A stretch of DNA of 64,000 nt from SB15 sp964639245 (GTDB lineage: Bacteria; Chloroflexota; Anaerolineae; Aggregatilineales; J027): the NCBI GenBank assembly GCA_964639245.1, contig CAZXCU010000021.1, positions 21,391 to 85,390 of the forward strand, given 5' to 3'. Shown one piece after another: positions 32,001-41,061 of the stretch. The notes under the pieces are model-generated. The model saw nothing but the letters and a program-made list of their open reading frames with translations, made no database searches and was not told where the DNA came from. How positions within the stretch are numbered: the stretch's first letter is position 1; every line of letters begins with the position of its first letter. Made by a program: the position numbers and the translations under genes.

Positions 32001-34154
32001 CTATGTTGATCCAAACCGCCGCAGTTCATCGCGTGAGGCGCGATTGAACAGATAAAACGTGCCTTCGTCCTGAATATCCAGCAGAAAGTGGAAACGCGGC
32101 AGCGATGAAATAATGGATAAGTGCTGGGCGTTGAAATGCTGAAAAGCTGCATCTTCGCGGAAGACATTCATGCCTTGTTTCTGCGAGAAAATGACGCGAA
32201 TCGGGCTGTTCTCGAAGATCAGACGTGCCTTGCCCTCCAAGAAAATAGACATATTTTGATCAATCGAAACCAACTTCTTGCGTCTGGTACGGAAGGTCTT
32301 GGCTGCCTCCACCAGAAAGTCCAGCAGGGAGGGATGGCGCAGCATCCGATAAACTTCATCGACTGCGATGACTCGCGGCTGCTCATCGCGTAGGCTGTCA
32401 CGGCGAATGGCTGCCAAGCACTGAGCGTATGCCAGGGCAGTCATCGTGGGATCGTTCTCTAACTCATGGAAGGAGAAAATGCGTGGGGCAATCCAATTCC
32501 GACCCGCACGCCCGAAGTCGAAGGTCGTGGTTCCATTCAGGAACTTTGCCCAAGGACCCGATCCGGTCACGAGTGCCGCGATTTCATCCGCCAAATCTTT
32601 GGCAATTTGCTGGATGTGGGGTTTGTCCCCCAAGCCAGACCCAGAGAGGACATCACAGACAAAATCGCAGGTCGGGGTTTTGTCGGGTGAGAGGCTTTCC
32701 AAATCCTCCCGATACGCGGCATAAACTATTTCAAGTGCCTGTGCCAGCAGACCCCGTTCCAAGTTCTCGCGCTGCCCGCCGGAAAGTGAACGTCCCATCA
32801 CCGTTTCGTAGATACGAATAGTGTGGGAGGTCTGTTCCAGTAAAGTCGGGAACATCACATCCTGTGGATTGAGGCAGGTCGCCTGCGCTGACAGCACATA
32901 CCAGGGCAGCCCGAAAGCAGAAGCCAGATGTTTGCCGTGTCCCATGGGTTCGAGCATGTCGAAGGACACGCCGTTCTCAGCATATTCACGGTTGAGCAGG
33001 CAGTTCAAGGCAAAGGTTTTGCCAAACCCTGACTGCCCGACCCAGACCTCATGTACGGCCCGTTTATCCCGCCACGAGTTGTGGAAAACCGGATATTTGC
33101 CACCCACCGCTTCGCCACGCAGCACCCCATCAACCACCCCCAGCTTGCGGTAGCCCAGAGGAGCTAACATCAAGGCAAGTTCGCGGGAAGTCACGGGATG
33201 GGTTGTGTTAGGTATCCCAATCGTCGCGCTTTTGGAAGCCGAGAACAGATAGGCAGAGCGCGAAAGCAGTTCACCCACTTCCTGCCGTAATCTAAAATAC
33301 GATCTTGCTTCAGTGATAACTTCGGAAACCCGCGCCTTGAGCGTGTCCAAGGTGTTGGCTGCTACCGCGATGGCAATCCGCACCGTATGCAGGGCATCCC
33401 CCTGATTAATTTCTTCAAGGGTACGGCGGCAGTCATTGATACGGGTGATGGCGCGGCTGTCTTCTCCGCCGCGCAAAGAGACCAGATGCACCTGATAGGC
33501 CTGAATGATGCCTTCCACCGCATCCACTGCTTTGTTGCGATCCAACGTTTCAGGGATGTCTATGCAGAGTGCCAAGGGGAAGTTCATCCGCAGCAGGGGT
33601 GGGATGGGACGGAAGAAATTCCATGCCGCAGGCAGAAATTCGTAGGAGTTCAGGATTGCCCAGAAAGGACGACCTCCCGGACGACCAATGGGTGCAAGGT
33701 GCGAAAAAGGGGTTTCGCGTAAGGCGTAGCGACCTTCAAATAAAGGCGGTAAATCCGCTTCAAGGGCGGGTGTATCGAAAGCTGAAGCCAATCCATTGGC
33801 AACGGTGCGTCCAGTTTCCTCTGTCCACAGGATCATGCCGCATAAGGCACGCTGGAATTCAGCATCGGCTTGAAGTTGTTCATAGTGCCTACGATAGGCC
33901 ATGCACATCTCGGCACGAGCGCGGTCTTCCACCAGGCGGGCAGTCTCCGTCACTGCGTTGATTTTCTCGTTCAGGTCAGCGGGCATCTGCCAGCACAGGA
34001 AACGGGCAGGACCATCCAATGTGCGTAGGAACGCCGAGAACCGTCCCTGTAGGGCGGTGACACCTTCCTCAGTCGCGTGCATCATCAGGTCAAACGGTTC
34101 GATCAGCACGGTGCGAGCGGGTAACTCTTCTTTCTTACGACGAGGGGCAACCAC
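32001..34154 (-). CDS. virB4: T4SS ATPase, VirB4/TraC-like
   Basis: 717 residues from a GTG at 34154 behind a strong GGAGGAGG. Walker A VGQSGFGKTF (about 369-378), followed by DMLEPMGHGKHLA in place of the usual DPxGEY motif, and Walker B RVIAVDEVYRML (about 592-603) then KKLVSIDQN. The N-terminal half has the VirB4 CagE/TrbE-like pattern. VirB4 powers pilus subunit extraction and substrate transfer at the inner membrane. It follows the VirB3/PrgI-like gene with no gap, the usual virB3-virB4 order. The element's transfer apparatus therefore has both VirB4 and VirD4 motors. Confidence 0.92.
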   Translation of the reverse strand: MVAPRRKKEELPARTVLIEPFDLMMHATEEGVTALQGRFSAFLRTLDGPARFLCWQMPADLNEKINAVTETARLVEDRARAEMCMAYRRHYEQLQADAEFQRALCGMILWTEETGRTVANGLASAFDTPALEADLPPLFEGRYALRETPFSHLAPIGRPGGRPFWAILNSYEFLPAAWNFFRPIPPLLRMNFPLALCIDIPETLDRNKAVDAVEGIIQAYQVHLVSLRGGEDSRAITRINDCRRTLEEINQGDALHTVRIAIAVAANTLDTLKARVSEVITEARSYFRLRQEVGELLSRSAYLFSASKSATIGIPNTTHPVTSRELALMLAPLGYRKLGVVDGVLRGEAVGGKYPVFHNSWRDKRAVHEVWVGQSGFGKTFALNCLLNREYAENGVSFDMLEPMGHGKHLASAFGLPWYVLSAQATCLNPQDVMFPTLLEQTSHTIRIYETVMGRSLSGGQRENLERGLLAQALEIVYAAYREDLESLSPDKTPTCDFVCDVLSGSGLGDKPHIQQIAKDLADEIAALVTGSGPWAKFLNGTTTFDFGRAGRNWIAPRIFSFHELENDPTMTALAYAQCLAAIRRDSLRDEQPRVIAVDEVYRMLRHPSLLDFLVEAAKTFRTRRKKLVSIDQNMSIFLEGKARLIFENSPIRVIFSQKQGMNVFREDAAFQHFNAQHLSIISSLPRFHFLLDIQDEGTFYLFNRASRDELRRFGST

Positions 34155-34604
34155 TTACACCTCCTCCACAAAGACCAAACCCTGCCCATCCTCATCGGGT
34201 GCGGCGTAGGTTTCCCACTGAGACAAATCAACTTCTACCGCCTTTTCAGGTGGGGCATAGACCTGTGTTCCATCCAACATGACCAGGTGGATCGGCAGTT
34301 CCAATGTTTCTGCCGCTTGTGCGATGAGACTGTCGGGCTGACTGGCAGCGGCGATAATGAACCAGCCGCGCACGCGATACAGCAGGCGGGTATACAGACT
34401 CAAGCCGCCACGCTGGGCAGAGAGAATCAGCAGACCAATGAAGCCTACAAATCCGAAGGGAATAGCACCAATAGGGAAAACAATACGGGCGATCATGAAG
34501 ATGACTACCGCCCCTACCCCTGCTCCCAGGAGGCGTTTGAAGGGAATGCCAAACATGCCTTTTTCGTCCCGTCGCAAGACGTGGGATTTGAATTCTGCTA
34601 CCAT
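34155..34604 (-). CDS. VirB3/PrgI-like T4SS inner-membrane protein
   Basis: 149 residues with AGGAGGA just upstream of the ATG. A basic cytoplasmic start (KSHVLRRDEKGMFGIPFKRL) is followed by two adjoining hydrophobic segments (about 27-45 and 48-63) and a soluble acidic C-terminus. That is the layout of PrgI/VirB3 proteins, which sit beside VirB4 in Gram-positive and other single-membrane conjugation systems. The identification rests on layout and on its place right before virB4; sequence similarity is weak. Confidence 0.65.
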   Translation of the reverse strand: MVAEFKSHVLRRDEKGMFGIPFKRLLGAGVGAVVIFMIARIVFPIGAIPFGFVGFIGLLILSAQRGGLSLYTRLLYRVRGWFIIAAASQPDSLIAQAAETLELPIHLVMLDGTQVYAPPEKAVEVDLSQWETYAAPDEDGQGLVFVEEV

Positions 34605-34708
34605 CGGGGATCGTCCTCCTCAATAAGAGGCAGTCGAGTCACCCCGACCGCCCATCCTCACAAAATATCCAACAGCCCGCTTCAAGTTGTGTGTGCCACC
34701 CCCTTTCC

Positions 34709-34951
34709 TTAAGTGAACGAGATCAGGCTGGCAACTGATGAAGCCAGCAGGACGAAGACCAAACCCATCACGACGCTGGAGGCTGCCTGCGGATTGTTTT
34801 TCTTCCAATCCCCGATCACGGGCATGGATGAACCGAGGTACATCAAGCCCAGCCCCAGTATGCCGAGAAAGGCGAAGATGGGCGCAACGATTTGCGCTAG
34901 CGATTTGAGGTCAGTGAAAAACCCCTCAATGGCTGTTCCGAAATTGCCCAT
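34709..34951 (-). CDS. VirB2/pilin-like small membrane protein
   Basis: 80 residues from the ATG at 34951, behind GGAGGA. Two hydrophobic helices (about 17-40 and 58-76) are joined by a short polar loop containing GDWKKNNPQAAS, typical of VirB2/TrbC-type pilin subunits and the T4SS_pilin family of Gram-positive elements. No long signal peptide is present. A position ahead of the VirB3- and VirB4-like genes agrees. The 104-bp gap 34605-34708 shows no gene. Confidence 0.65.
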   Translation of the reverse strand: MGNFGTAIEGFFTDLKSLAQIVAPIFAFLGILGLGLMYLGSSMPVIGDWKKNNPQAASSVVMGLVFVLLASSVASLISFT

Positions 34952-35044
34952 AGGCACTTTCCTCCAAAAAACCAATAAGATGACGTTGTACTCTGAGGAT
35001 AAAGGGGAAGGGCTAGACAAAGTGTTCGATGACTGAACATAGGC

Positions 35045-35096
35045 TGTCAAGTCGCTGACAAACCCGCCCATTCTGTAGGCTAATCTACGCTATAAT
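35045..35096 (+). promoter_or_regulatory. TGTCA/TGACA inverted repeat and -10 box ahead of the SAMD9-like gene
   Basis: TATAAT at 35091-35096 is a perfect -10 box 39 bp before the ATG at 35135; no good -35 is evident. Upstream, TGTCA (35045-35049) and TGACA (35056-35060) form an inverted repeat using the same half-site as the arrays and palindromes near 46.3, 52.1 and 59.3 kb. It may serve the divergent VirB2 promoter as well. Confidence 0.4.
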
Positions 35097-35134
35097 ATTA
35101 TTTGAAATCTTTTGCTTCAGATGGATACAAATTT

Positions 35135-38100
35135 ATGCCAAAGATAATTGGGTTTGAAGGATTAAGCGAAAGCTATCAGAGACTACTACAAGTGGTTGCT
35201 GACACACTCGACCTAAACTTATATGAGATTGAACGTATCGATACAGGTAAGTCTACTGCGATTTTGTATCTAGTCTCTTTGGAAGGTAGTAAACAAGTCA
35301 TAATAAAAATGGATGAAGTACGAACAAAAGCTGGGGTGAAACATGATGAGTCTGCATCTCATACGCTTGCTCAAAATTCCTATGCTCCTTGGATTTCAAA
35401 GAATATAACCGCTTTGGTTGCCGACCCTATATATTTGCCGGGAAAACACAAAAAGGTCGCAATGATATATGAAATTGCAGGATATTCTCTTCAAACAGTA
35501 AAACCGCTTTCTCATTATGGTTTTTCCTCTAGCACATCAAATGTAATATCTCTAATTGTTAATGATATACTAGACGATTTTCTATCTATAAAGAGAGAAA
35601 CAGAAAAAGCATCACCCTATGATGTTCTTCAACACTGGACCAAGAATCGATTACACAATTTAGATTCAGTGTTTGAGGACATTTCTCAAGTCGCTTCATC
35701 GACTGCTGGGTTGATGATAGATGGGGTTGTTTTGCCAAATCCACTATTATATCTACACGACAGAAAATTATGGCAAAATAAAGAATTCTTTGTTGTAAAA
35801 ACTAGCAGACATGGTGATTTACATTTAGGCAACATACTCTATGATAATAGTTTAAAAAAATACTTTCTAATTGACTTTGCAATGTTCCAAGTAGAGAGTT
35901 ATGGTTTTTTTGATATACCATATCTTTTGCTTAGTTACATACTTTTGCTTTCCGGGTCTTTAGATATTTCTTCTAAGAAATTTCTTGGAGCTTTGGCAGC
36001 AAACACAGGGATGTATAATTCTGATGGGCTTGAGTTTAATACCTTAAACGATAACCTAGCTCCAATAACTAGTCAGCTTCGGGAATTTGGTCAGAAATAT
36101 GGTAGTCATTATGGAAACCAAGACGACTTTTGGATCCAGTACCACTTAGCTGGGATCGCAACAGGTCTAATTCAGGCAAGTGTGCAATCTATTTCTAAAG
36201 ATAAGAAATTTGTGGCTTTGATTTTCGCTGCTAGTCACATGGAGGCTTTGCGACACCGATGGAATATGCCACGTCCCGCAAAAGCAGTTGAAATGAATGC
36301 TACGGTAACTTACATGGGTGATGAATTTATGTCTGAATTCGATATTTTAATGGACAGATGTGATAACTTTTCCCCAGGTCGCTTATATATTGCGGTTATA
36401 GGTCCTTCCAACAATGCTGTTACAAAATTAAATGCATTTGGCAGAGTTCCATGGAATTTAGTTATTGATTTTAATCCAAATCTTTCGCAGCATGATCAAA
36501 TTTTCCAAGCATGTAAAGTTGAAATCGAACAAAAGAGATCGCTCCATCTCATTACCACCGACAACTACGATGCAATTGAAATATACCCTGATCGGGCTAC
36601 AACCTATTGGTATGGGGCATCAGGATTAAATGAGCGACCAAGTACAAAACCAAATACTCCAACTAGTTCGACTTACACAGAATGGATGAGAAATAACCAC
36701 AGGCGATCCCTTAATCAATTTGTCGATAAATTGGCTACAAATAGTCATTTTCAACCAGTTAGCCTATTAATTTTTTGGGACGAGGGAAAATATATTGAAG
36801 CAGTCCATGATCAGTTATTTGAAGTCTTCACAGATCGCATTGATACATTTGTTATTTTAGAAGAATCTGATAGACGAAAATACTTGCAGGAAAGAATAGA
36901 TGCCACAATGGTTCCCCTAAATCTGCATCAATTTGTAGAGGGAATAGAGAGGTACATTGGTTCGGCATCCAAATCAATAACTGGTTTTCTCCTTCCAACT
37001 CGTGACAGAAATACTAGCCCAAGAGAAATATCGATTTCCAAAGTTAATTGGGTCCAGGAATTGATGGAACTTGTTCATCTAGATATTGAGAACATCCCTC
37101 CCGAGTCTGAAGATGAATTTGAACGTAGTTTTTATCAAGGTAGAAAAATAACTTGGCGTGAACTGCTTGCTGATAAAGATATTCCTCGCTTAGTGCCTCA
37201 AAGAAATCTTGAAAAAGCAGTTGTTCAACGTTTAGAAAATCGAGACGCATCTATTATTTATCTATATCACGAACCGGGAGCAGGAGGAACCACTCTTGCT
37301 AGACGTATTGCTTGGGATATACATAGGAAATATCCCGTCATAATTCTTCACAGTGCTGATGATTCTAACGAAGCATTTCAGCGCTTAACATATATTTACG
37401 AGGAGACTGATTCTATTATTTTAGCAATAGTTGAAGCATCCGATGTAAATGAAGATCAGCTAAAAAGCCTTTTTGACCAGTGCATTAGTGATAATCTACC
37501 TATCCTGTTTTTGTATGTAAAGAGGGCTTTTGAATCCCCAGGGGGAAACGCTATCTTTTTGCGTGAAGCACTAGATAGAGATGAAGCTCTCGCCTTTTCA
37601 ATTCGTTATGCTGAATTGAAACCCAATAAACGAAACATTCTTAGTGAGCAAGCACAGGCTTCTAATCCCGCCGAGCGAACTCCATTCTTTTTTGGGTTAT
37701 TAGCATTTGAAGAAAACTATATTCGTCTAGACGATTACGTTAGAGCACGTTTAGGCGATTTACAAAGTGGCTCAAATGATATTGAAAATATACAGAAGAT
37801 GTTAATCTATCTTTCTATTGCATATTATTTTTCTCAGCAGGCTCTTGAGATTCAAATATTCGCACATCTATTAAACCTACCGCAAAATAGACGGGTGATA
37901 TTGCAGCCTTTATTTGAAAAATACCAAGGTCCTCTTTCGCTGCTAGTTCCAGAGAATGATGGCAAAACTTGGCGACCAATGCATACGTTGGTCGCAGAAG
38001 AAATAATGAGACAATTATTTTCCAATAACTTTGCTGAAAATTATTCTCAAGATGACTGGTTAGAGTACCTTTCAATATATTCAAAGACCTTCGTAGAATA

Positions 38101-39601
38101 TCTTGCCCAACTTCAAACTATGTTATCACCTTTATCGATTCGTCCTATCGATGATCTGATTAAAAAAATCTTTATAGATCGCGATGATCAGCTAGACTTA
38201 ACCTTTGAGGACACAGTACAAATCACCACTGTGGGAACTAAAAAATACTCTCGCCTAATTGATGCAATCAAGTCAGATAACGGTAAAAAAGTCATCTTTG
38301 ATGCACTTGTATTCAACTTTCCTAAAAAATCACACTACTGGGCACATAGAGGACGCTTTACATGGCTGGTCGAAAGAAATTATGAACTAGCGCTTAATGA
38401 TTTGGACACAGCAATTAATTTATCTGGTGGACGAGATACAGAAGATTATATTTTGCATCACATGCGCGGTATGGCTATGAGGGCATGGGCAGAAAAAGAT
38501 ATGGATCATTCGGAAAGAAGTTATAGGACAACTGGAAAATTTAGCTCAGACTTCTTGATAAGCATAGATCAAAAGGTTTCAGATGCGTTAAAATCCTTTG
38601 CTATAAGTAGAGAATTACGCCCAAATCGGGGACATGGCTATATATCTGCCATTCAAATATTAATTCGCATGATTGAATTTGGGTATAAAACTAGCGGATA
38701 TGATAGCTATGGGGAATTTTTGAGAGCAACATCGGCAAGTAAATATCTTGATTACTTGCAAGAAGCCGAAGGTCTATTAGATCAACTACAACGTCAAACC
38801 CAACAGAGGCGGTCAGATAAATATATACAAGAGTGTGAAGCAAAATTGCTTGAGTTTTATGGTGATTACTCTAGGCTTATCGAGGGTTGGCAAAATATGC
38901 TGGATCGCGGTACTGGTCATGCCCCATCTATTAGAAGGGGGTTAGTATATACATATGTAAGGCGTAAAGATGGATGGGATTATCTTGAAGAACGAGAGCT
39001 TCAACGTACTTTAGAATTAATGGAAGTTAACCTACACCAAGAACCAAATGAATCGCGCAATGTATGGTTGTGGTTTCAATCAGCTAGAAGACTAAATATT
39101 GCGATAGATATATTAATTGAAAGACTGTTTTACTGGGAGCGCAAAGGAAATTCTGTAGAAACAGCATTTTACTTATATGTGTTATATGCAGTCAAAACTA
39201 TTGAAGGATCCGCAACATCTAAAGAACCTTGTGAGCGTGTTATGGAAACCTGTAAACGACTTGCTCAAGGAAATCCTAATAGAACACGCTCTTTAGAGTG
39301 GTTGACCTATGGTGATGGAGTGGGAAGTTTGATACATAGGTCTTCCCTAGGCAGGTGGGACAAAATTAAAGACTTTTATGAAGATACCTCTAAACTATAT
39401 CGGGTAAGAGGAACTATTTCTCGTATTGTTGATCGTCGTAAGGGTAACATAGAGTTGGCATGTGGTTTAAAGGCATTTTTTATCCCAGGTGTAACTGAAG
39501 ACATAGCTGGTACTTTAAGTCTCAATATGCCAGTTGATTTCTTTCTCGGCTTTAGCTACGACGGATTAAGAGCTTGGCAAGTTGAAGTATTGGACAAGTA
39601 A
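35135..39601 (+). CDS. giant kinase-like / SAMD9-type STAND NTPase / TPR / OB-fold protein
   Basis: 1488 residues from the ATG at 35135; a TTG at 35102 would lie almost on the transcription start. Residues about 20-260 are an aminoglycoside-phosphotransferase/protein-kinase-like fold: VIIKMDE (Lys), RHGDLHLGNIL (catalytic loop, about 224-234) and LIDFAM (about 244-249). Residues about 400-630 resemble the region that precedes the NTPase in SAMD9-like proteins (WNLVIDFNP, TTYWYGASGL). The P-loop is EPGAGGTTLARRIAW (about 712), the GGTT variant typical of SAMD9 and its bacterial relatives. Helical TPR-like repeats fill about 1060-1400, and an OB-like end (GTISRIVD ... FFLGFSYDGLRAWQV) closes the protein. 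By analogy with SAMD9 this is a predicted immune effector. It is AT-rich and lies opposite to the T4SS operon it splits. Confidence 0.8.
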   Translation: MPKIIGFEGLSESYQRLLQVVADTLDLNLYEIERIDTGKSTAILYLVSLEGSKQVIIKMDEVRTKAGVKHDESASHTLAQNSYAPWISKNITALVADPIYLPGKHKKVAMIYEIAGYSLQTVKPLSHYGFSSSTSNVISLIVNDILDDFLSIKRETEKASPYDVLQHWTKNRLHNLDSVFEDISQVASSTAGLMIDGVVLPNPLLYLHDRKLWQNKEFFVVKTSRHGDLHLGNILYDNSLKKYFLIDFAMFQVESYGFFDIPYLLLSYILLLSGSLDISSKKFLGALAANTGMYNSDGLEFNTLNDNLAPITSQLREFGQKYGSHYGNQDDFWIQYHLAGIATGLIQASVQSISKDKKFVALIFAASHMEALRHRWNMPRPAKAVEMNATVTYMGDEFMSEFDILMDRCDNFSPGRLYIAVIGPSNNAVTKLNAFGRVPWNLVIDFNPNLSQHDQIFQACKVEIEQKRSLHLITTDNYDAIEIYPDRATTYWYGASGLNERPSTKPNTPTSSTYTEWMRNNHRRSLNQFVDKLATNSHFQPVSLLIFWDEGKYIEAVHDQLFEVFTDRIDTFVILEESDRRKYLQERIDATMVPLNLHQFVEGIERYIGSASKSITGFLLPTRDRNTSPREISISKVNWVQELMELVHLDIENIPPESEDEFERSFYQGRKITWRELLADKDIPRLVPQRNLEKAVVQRLENRDASIIYLYHEPGAGGTTLARRIAWDIHRKYPVIILHSADDSNEAFQRLTYIYEETDSIILAIVEASDVNEDQLKSLFDQCISDNLPILFLYVKRAFESPGGNAIFLREALDRDEALAFSIRYAELKPNKRNILSEQAQASNPAERTPFFFGLLAFEENYIRLDDYVRARLGDLQSGSNDIENIQKMLIYLSIAYYFSQQALEIQIFAHLLNLPQNRRVILQPLFEKYQGPLSLLVPENDGKTWRPMHTLVAEEIMRQLFSNNFAENYSQDDWLEYLSIYSKTFVEYLAQLQTMLSPLSIRPIDDLIKKIFIDRDDQLDLTFEDTVQITTVGTKKYSRLIDAIKSDNGKKVIFDALVFNFPKKSHYWAHRGRFTWLVERNYELALNDLDTAINLSGGRDTEDYILHHMRGMAMRAWAEKDMDHSERSYRTTGKFSSDFLISIDQKVSDALKSFAISRELRPNRGHGYISAIQILIRMIEFGYKTSGYDSYGEFLRATSASKYLDYLQEAEGLLDQLQRQTQQRRSDKYIQECEAKLLEFYGDYSRLIEGWQNMLDRGTGHAPSIRRGLVYTYVRRKDGWDYLEERELQRTLELMEVNLHQEPNESRNVWLWFQSARRLNIAIDILIERLFYWERKGNSVETAFYLYVLYAVKTIEGSATSKEPCERVMETCKRLAQGNPNRTRSLEWLTYGDGVGSLIHRSSLGRWDKIKDFYEDTSKLYRVRGTISRIVDRRKGNIELACGLKAFFIPGVTEDIAGTLSLNMPVDFFLGFSYDGLRAWQVEVLDK

Positions 39602-39660
39602 TATGATTTATATAGTATTTATGCAAAACATTTTAGGAGATATTTTTAAATTAGTTCTTT

Positions 39661-41058
39661 TCAGTACAGCTGAATGCTGAACCGATACGTTAACACATCA
39701 AGTGAAATAAATTGCATTTGATCCTCCCATAGCCAAGTAATGGTTAGAGTTGCCGCCTGCCCTGGAAGGATGGTCATCTCTGCCAAATTAGTGGTTGGTA
39801 TCCAAGGTCCGGGCGGATTAGGTTGGTTGCCAAAAGCCATCTGTATATCATCAGGGTAAAGGGTCACTGGGTCAAATTGCCCGTTGTAGAACCGCAGGCT
39901 TGTCACCAGATACCCATCGGGTGAGGTCTCCACGCTGACCAATTCCACGTAGAGCAGATCACGTGCTGGCAAAGGAGTAGAAGTGGGGATAAGTGGTGTA
40001 GGGGTTGCAAGGGGTGTATCTCGCTCAATATCCGTCGAGAGGAAGCCCTCACGGGTCAATTCCTGTTCCGCTTCATAACGCCCTACCACCAACAAACGGG
40101 TAGCAGTTGGTGCGCCTTCATCATCGAGTTCACCGATCAAGACTAGCACTAAGCCGGGTGAAATCTGCCGAAAAGCAGCTGTGTCGCTGCGACGAGCCTC
40201 AGTTTTCCGCTCAAAGTGGTACTCAATGATTGCCCCGGTATTGAGAACAAGATGAAATACCGCTCCCTCGTTCAAGCGAGTAAAGAGGTCTTCGTTCTCC
40301 TCACTCCACGGGATGCCCACCACTCGCCGCACTGACATACCCAACAGGTAGCTGGCGGTATCGGGGTTAGGGTCATATTCCCATTCGGAATACTCCACTG
40401 CCCGCCGCTGCACGACAAAGACCCGCGGCTGCTGTTCACCCTCTGGGTAGATTTGCAGCCCAACGGGGTACGAGAGCGTGCGGCTGCTATCCCGATCCCC
40501 ATCCTTGATGATGGTATCCTGCTCCTCAAGGGCGATAGGAGTAGGTGTGACGGTGTAGCGCAGTGTCGGTGAGGCATACGGATTGGCAGCTTCATCCACT
40601 TTAGGTTCATCACCTCCACCGATACGTGTCATCAAGATAAAAAGGAAGAAACAAATAAACAGCAATCCGGCTGCTCCCATAAGCAGCATGGGATTGGGCA
40701 TTCCACTCCCCTTCGGCATGTATTCGTCTTCTGGGGCAGTCAGAGGTTCACCGCCCATCGCGGCAGCCTTGACCCGCTGCGGCGGTTTCGCCCACCGCGC
40801 TCCAACAGGCACAAGGGCATCCTGCTCAAAACGTGCCAGCAGTGCCTGCACCACTTGTAGTTCTTCGGCATCGGTCACTGCATTCACTTTACCCGCTTCA
40901 CGCTCTAACACCTCACGGTAATACTGCTGCCGCTGGGTAGGGACAAGGGCGTAGGCTTCATCCAGTTCCGCTAGGGACAACCCATGCCATGCTGCCAACG
41001 GGCGGTACTGAACTTCCTCAAGTTCAGGGATGGGGGCAATCGTTTCGTTTTTGGTCAT
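39661..41058 (-). CDS. single-pass membrane protein of the transfer operon
   Basis: 465 residues. A cytoplasmic N-terminus of about 120 residues (with a LSLAELDEAYALVPTQRQQYY helix) is followed by one transmembrane segment (LLMGAAGLLFICFFLFILM, about 123-141). The large extracytoplasmic domain contains a Thr/Pro-rich linker (ATPTPLIPTSTPLP) and a C-terminal Ig-like or beta-rich region ending in LSIQLY. Such bitopic proteins bridge the envelope in T4SSs. No VirB family can be named. It lies 3 bp after the VirB6-like gene. Confidence 0.65.
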   Translation of the reverse strand: MTKNETIAPIPELEEVQYRPLAAWHGLSLAELDEAYALVPTQRQQYYREVLEREAGKVNAVTDAEELQVVQALLARFEQDALVPVGARWAKPPQRVKAAAMGGEPLTAPEDEYMPKGSGMPNPMLLMGAAGLLFICFFLFILMTRIGGGDEPKVDEAANPYASPTLRYTVTPTPIALEEQDTIIKDGDRDSSRTLSYPVGLQIYPEGEQQPRVFVVQRRAVEYSEWEYDPNPDTASYLLGMSVRRVVGIPWSEENEDLFTRLNEGAVFHLVLNTGAIIEYHFERKTEARRSDTAAFRQISPGLVLVLIGELDDEGAPTATRLLVVGRYEAEQELTREGFLSTDIERDTPLATPTPLIPTSTPLPARDLLYVELVSVETSPDGYLVTSLRFYNGQFDPVTLYPDDIQMAFGNQPNPPGPWIPTTNLAEMTILPGQAATLTITWLWEDQMQFISLDVLTYRFSIQLY

Positions 41059-41061
41059 GCG

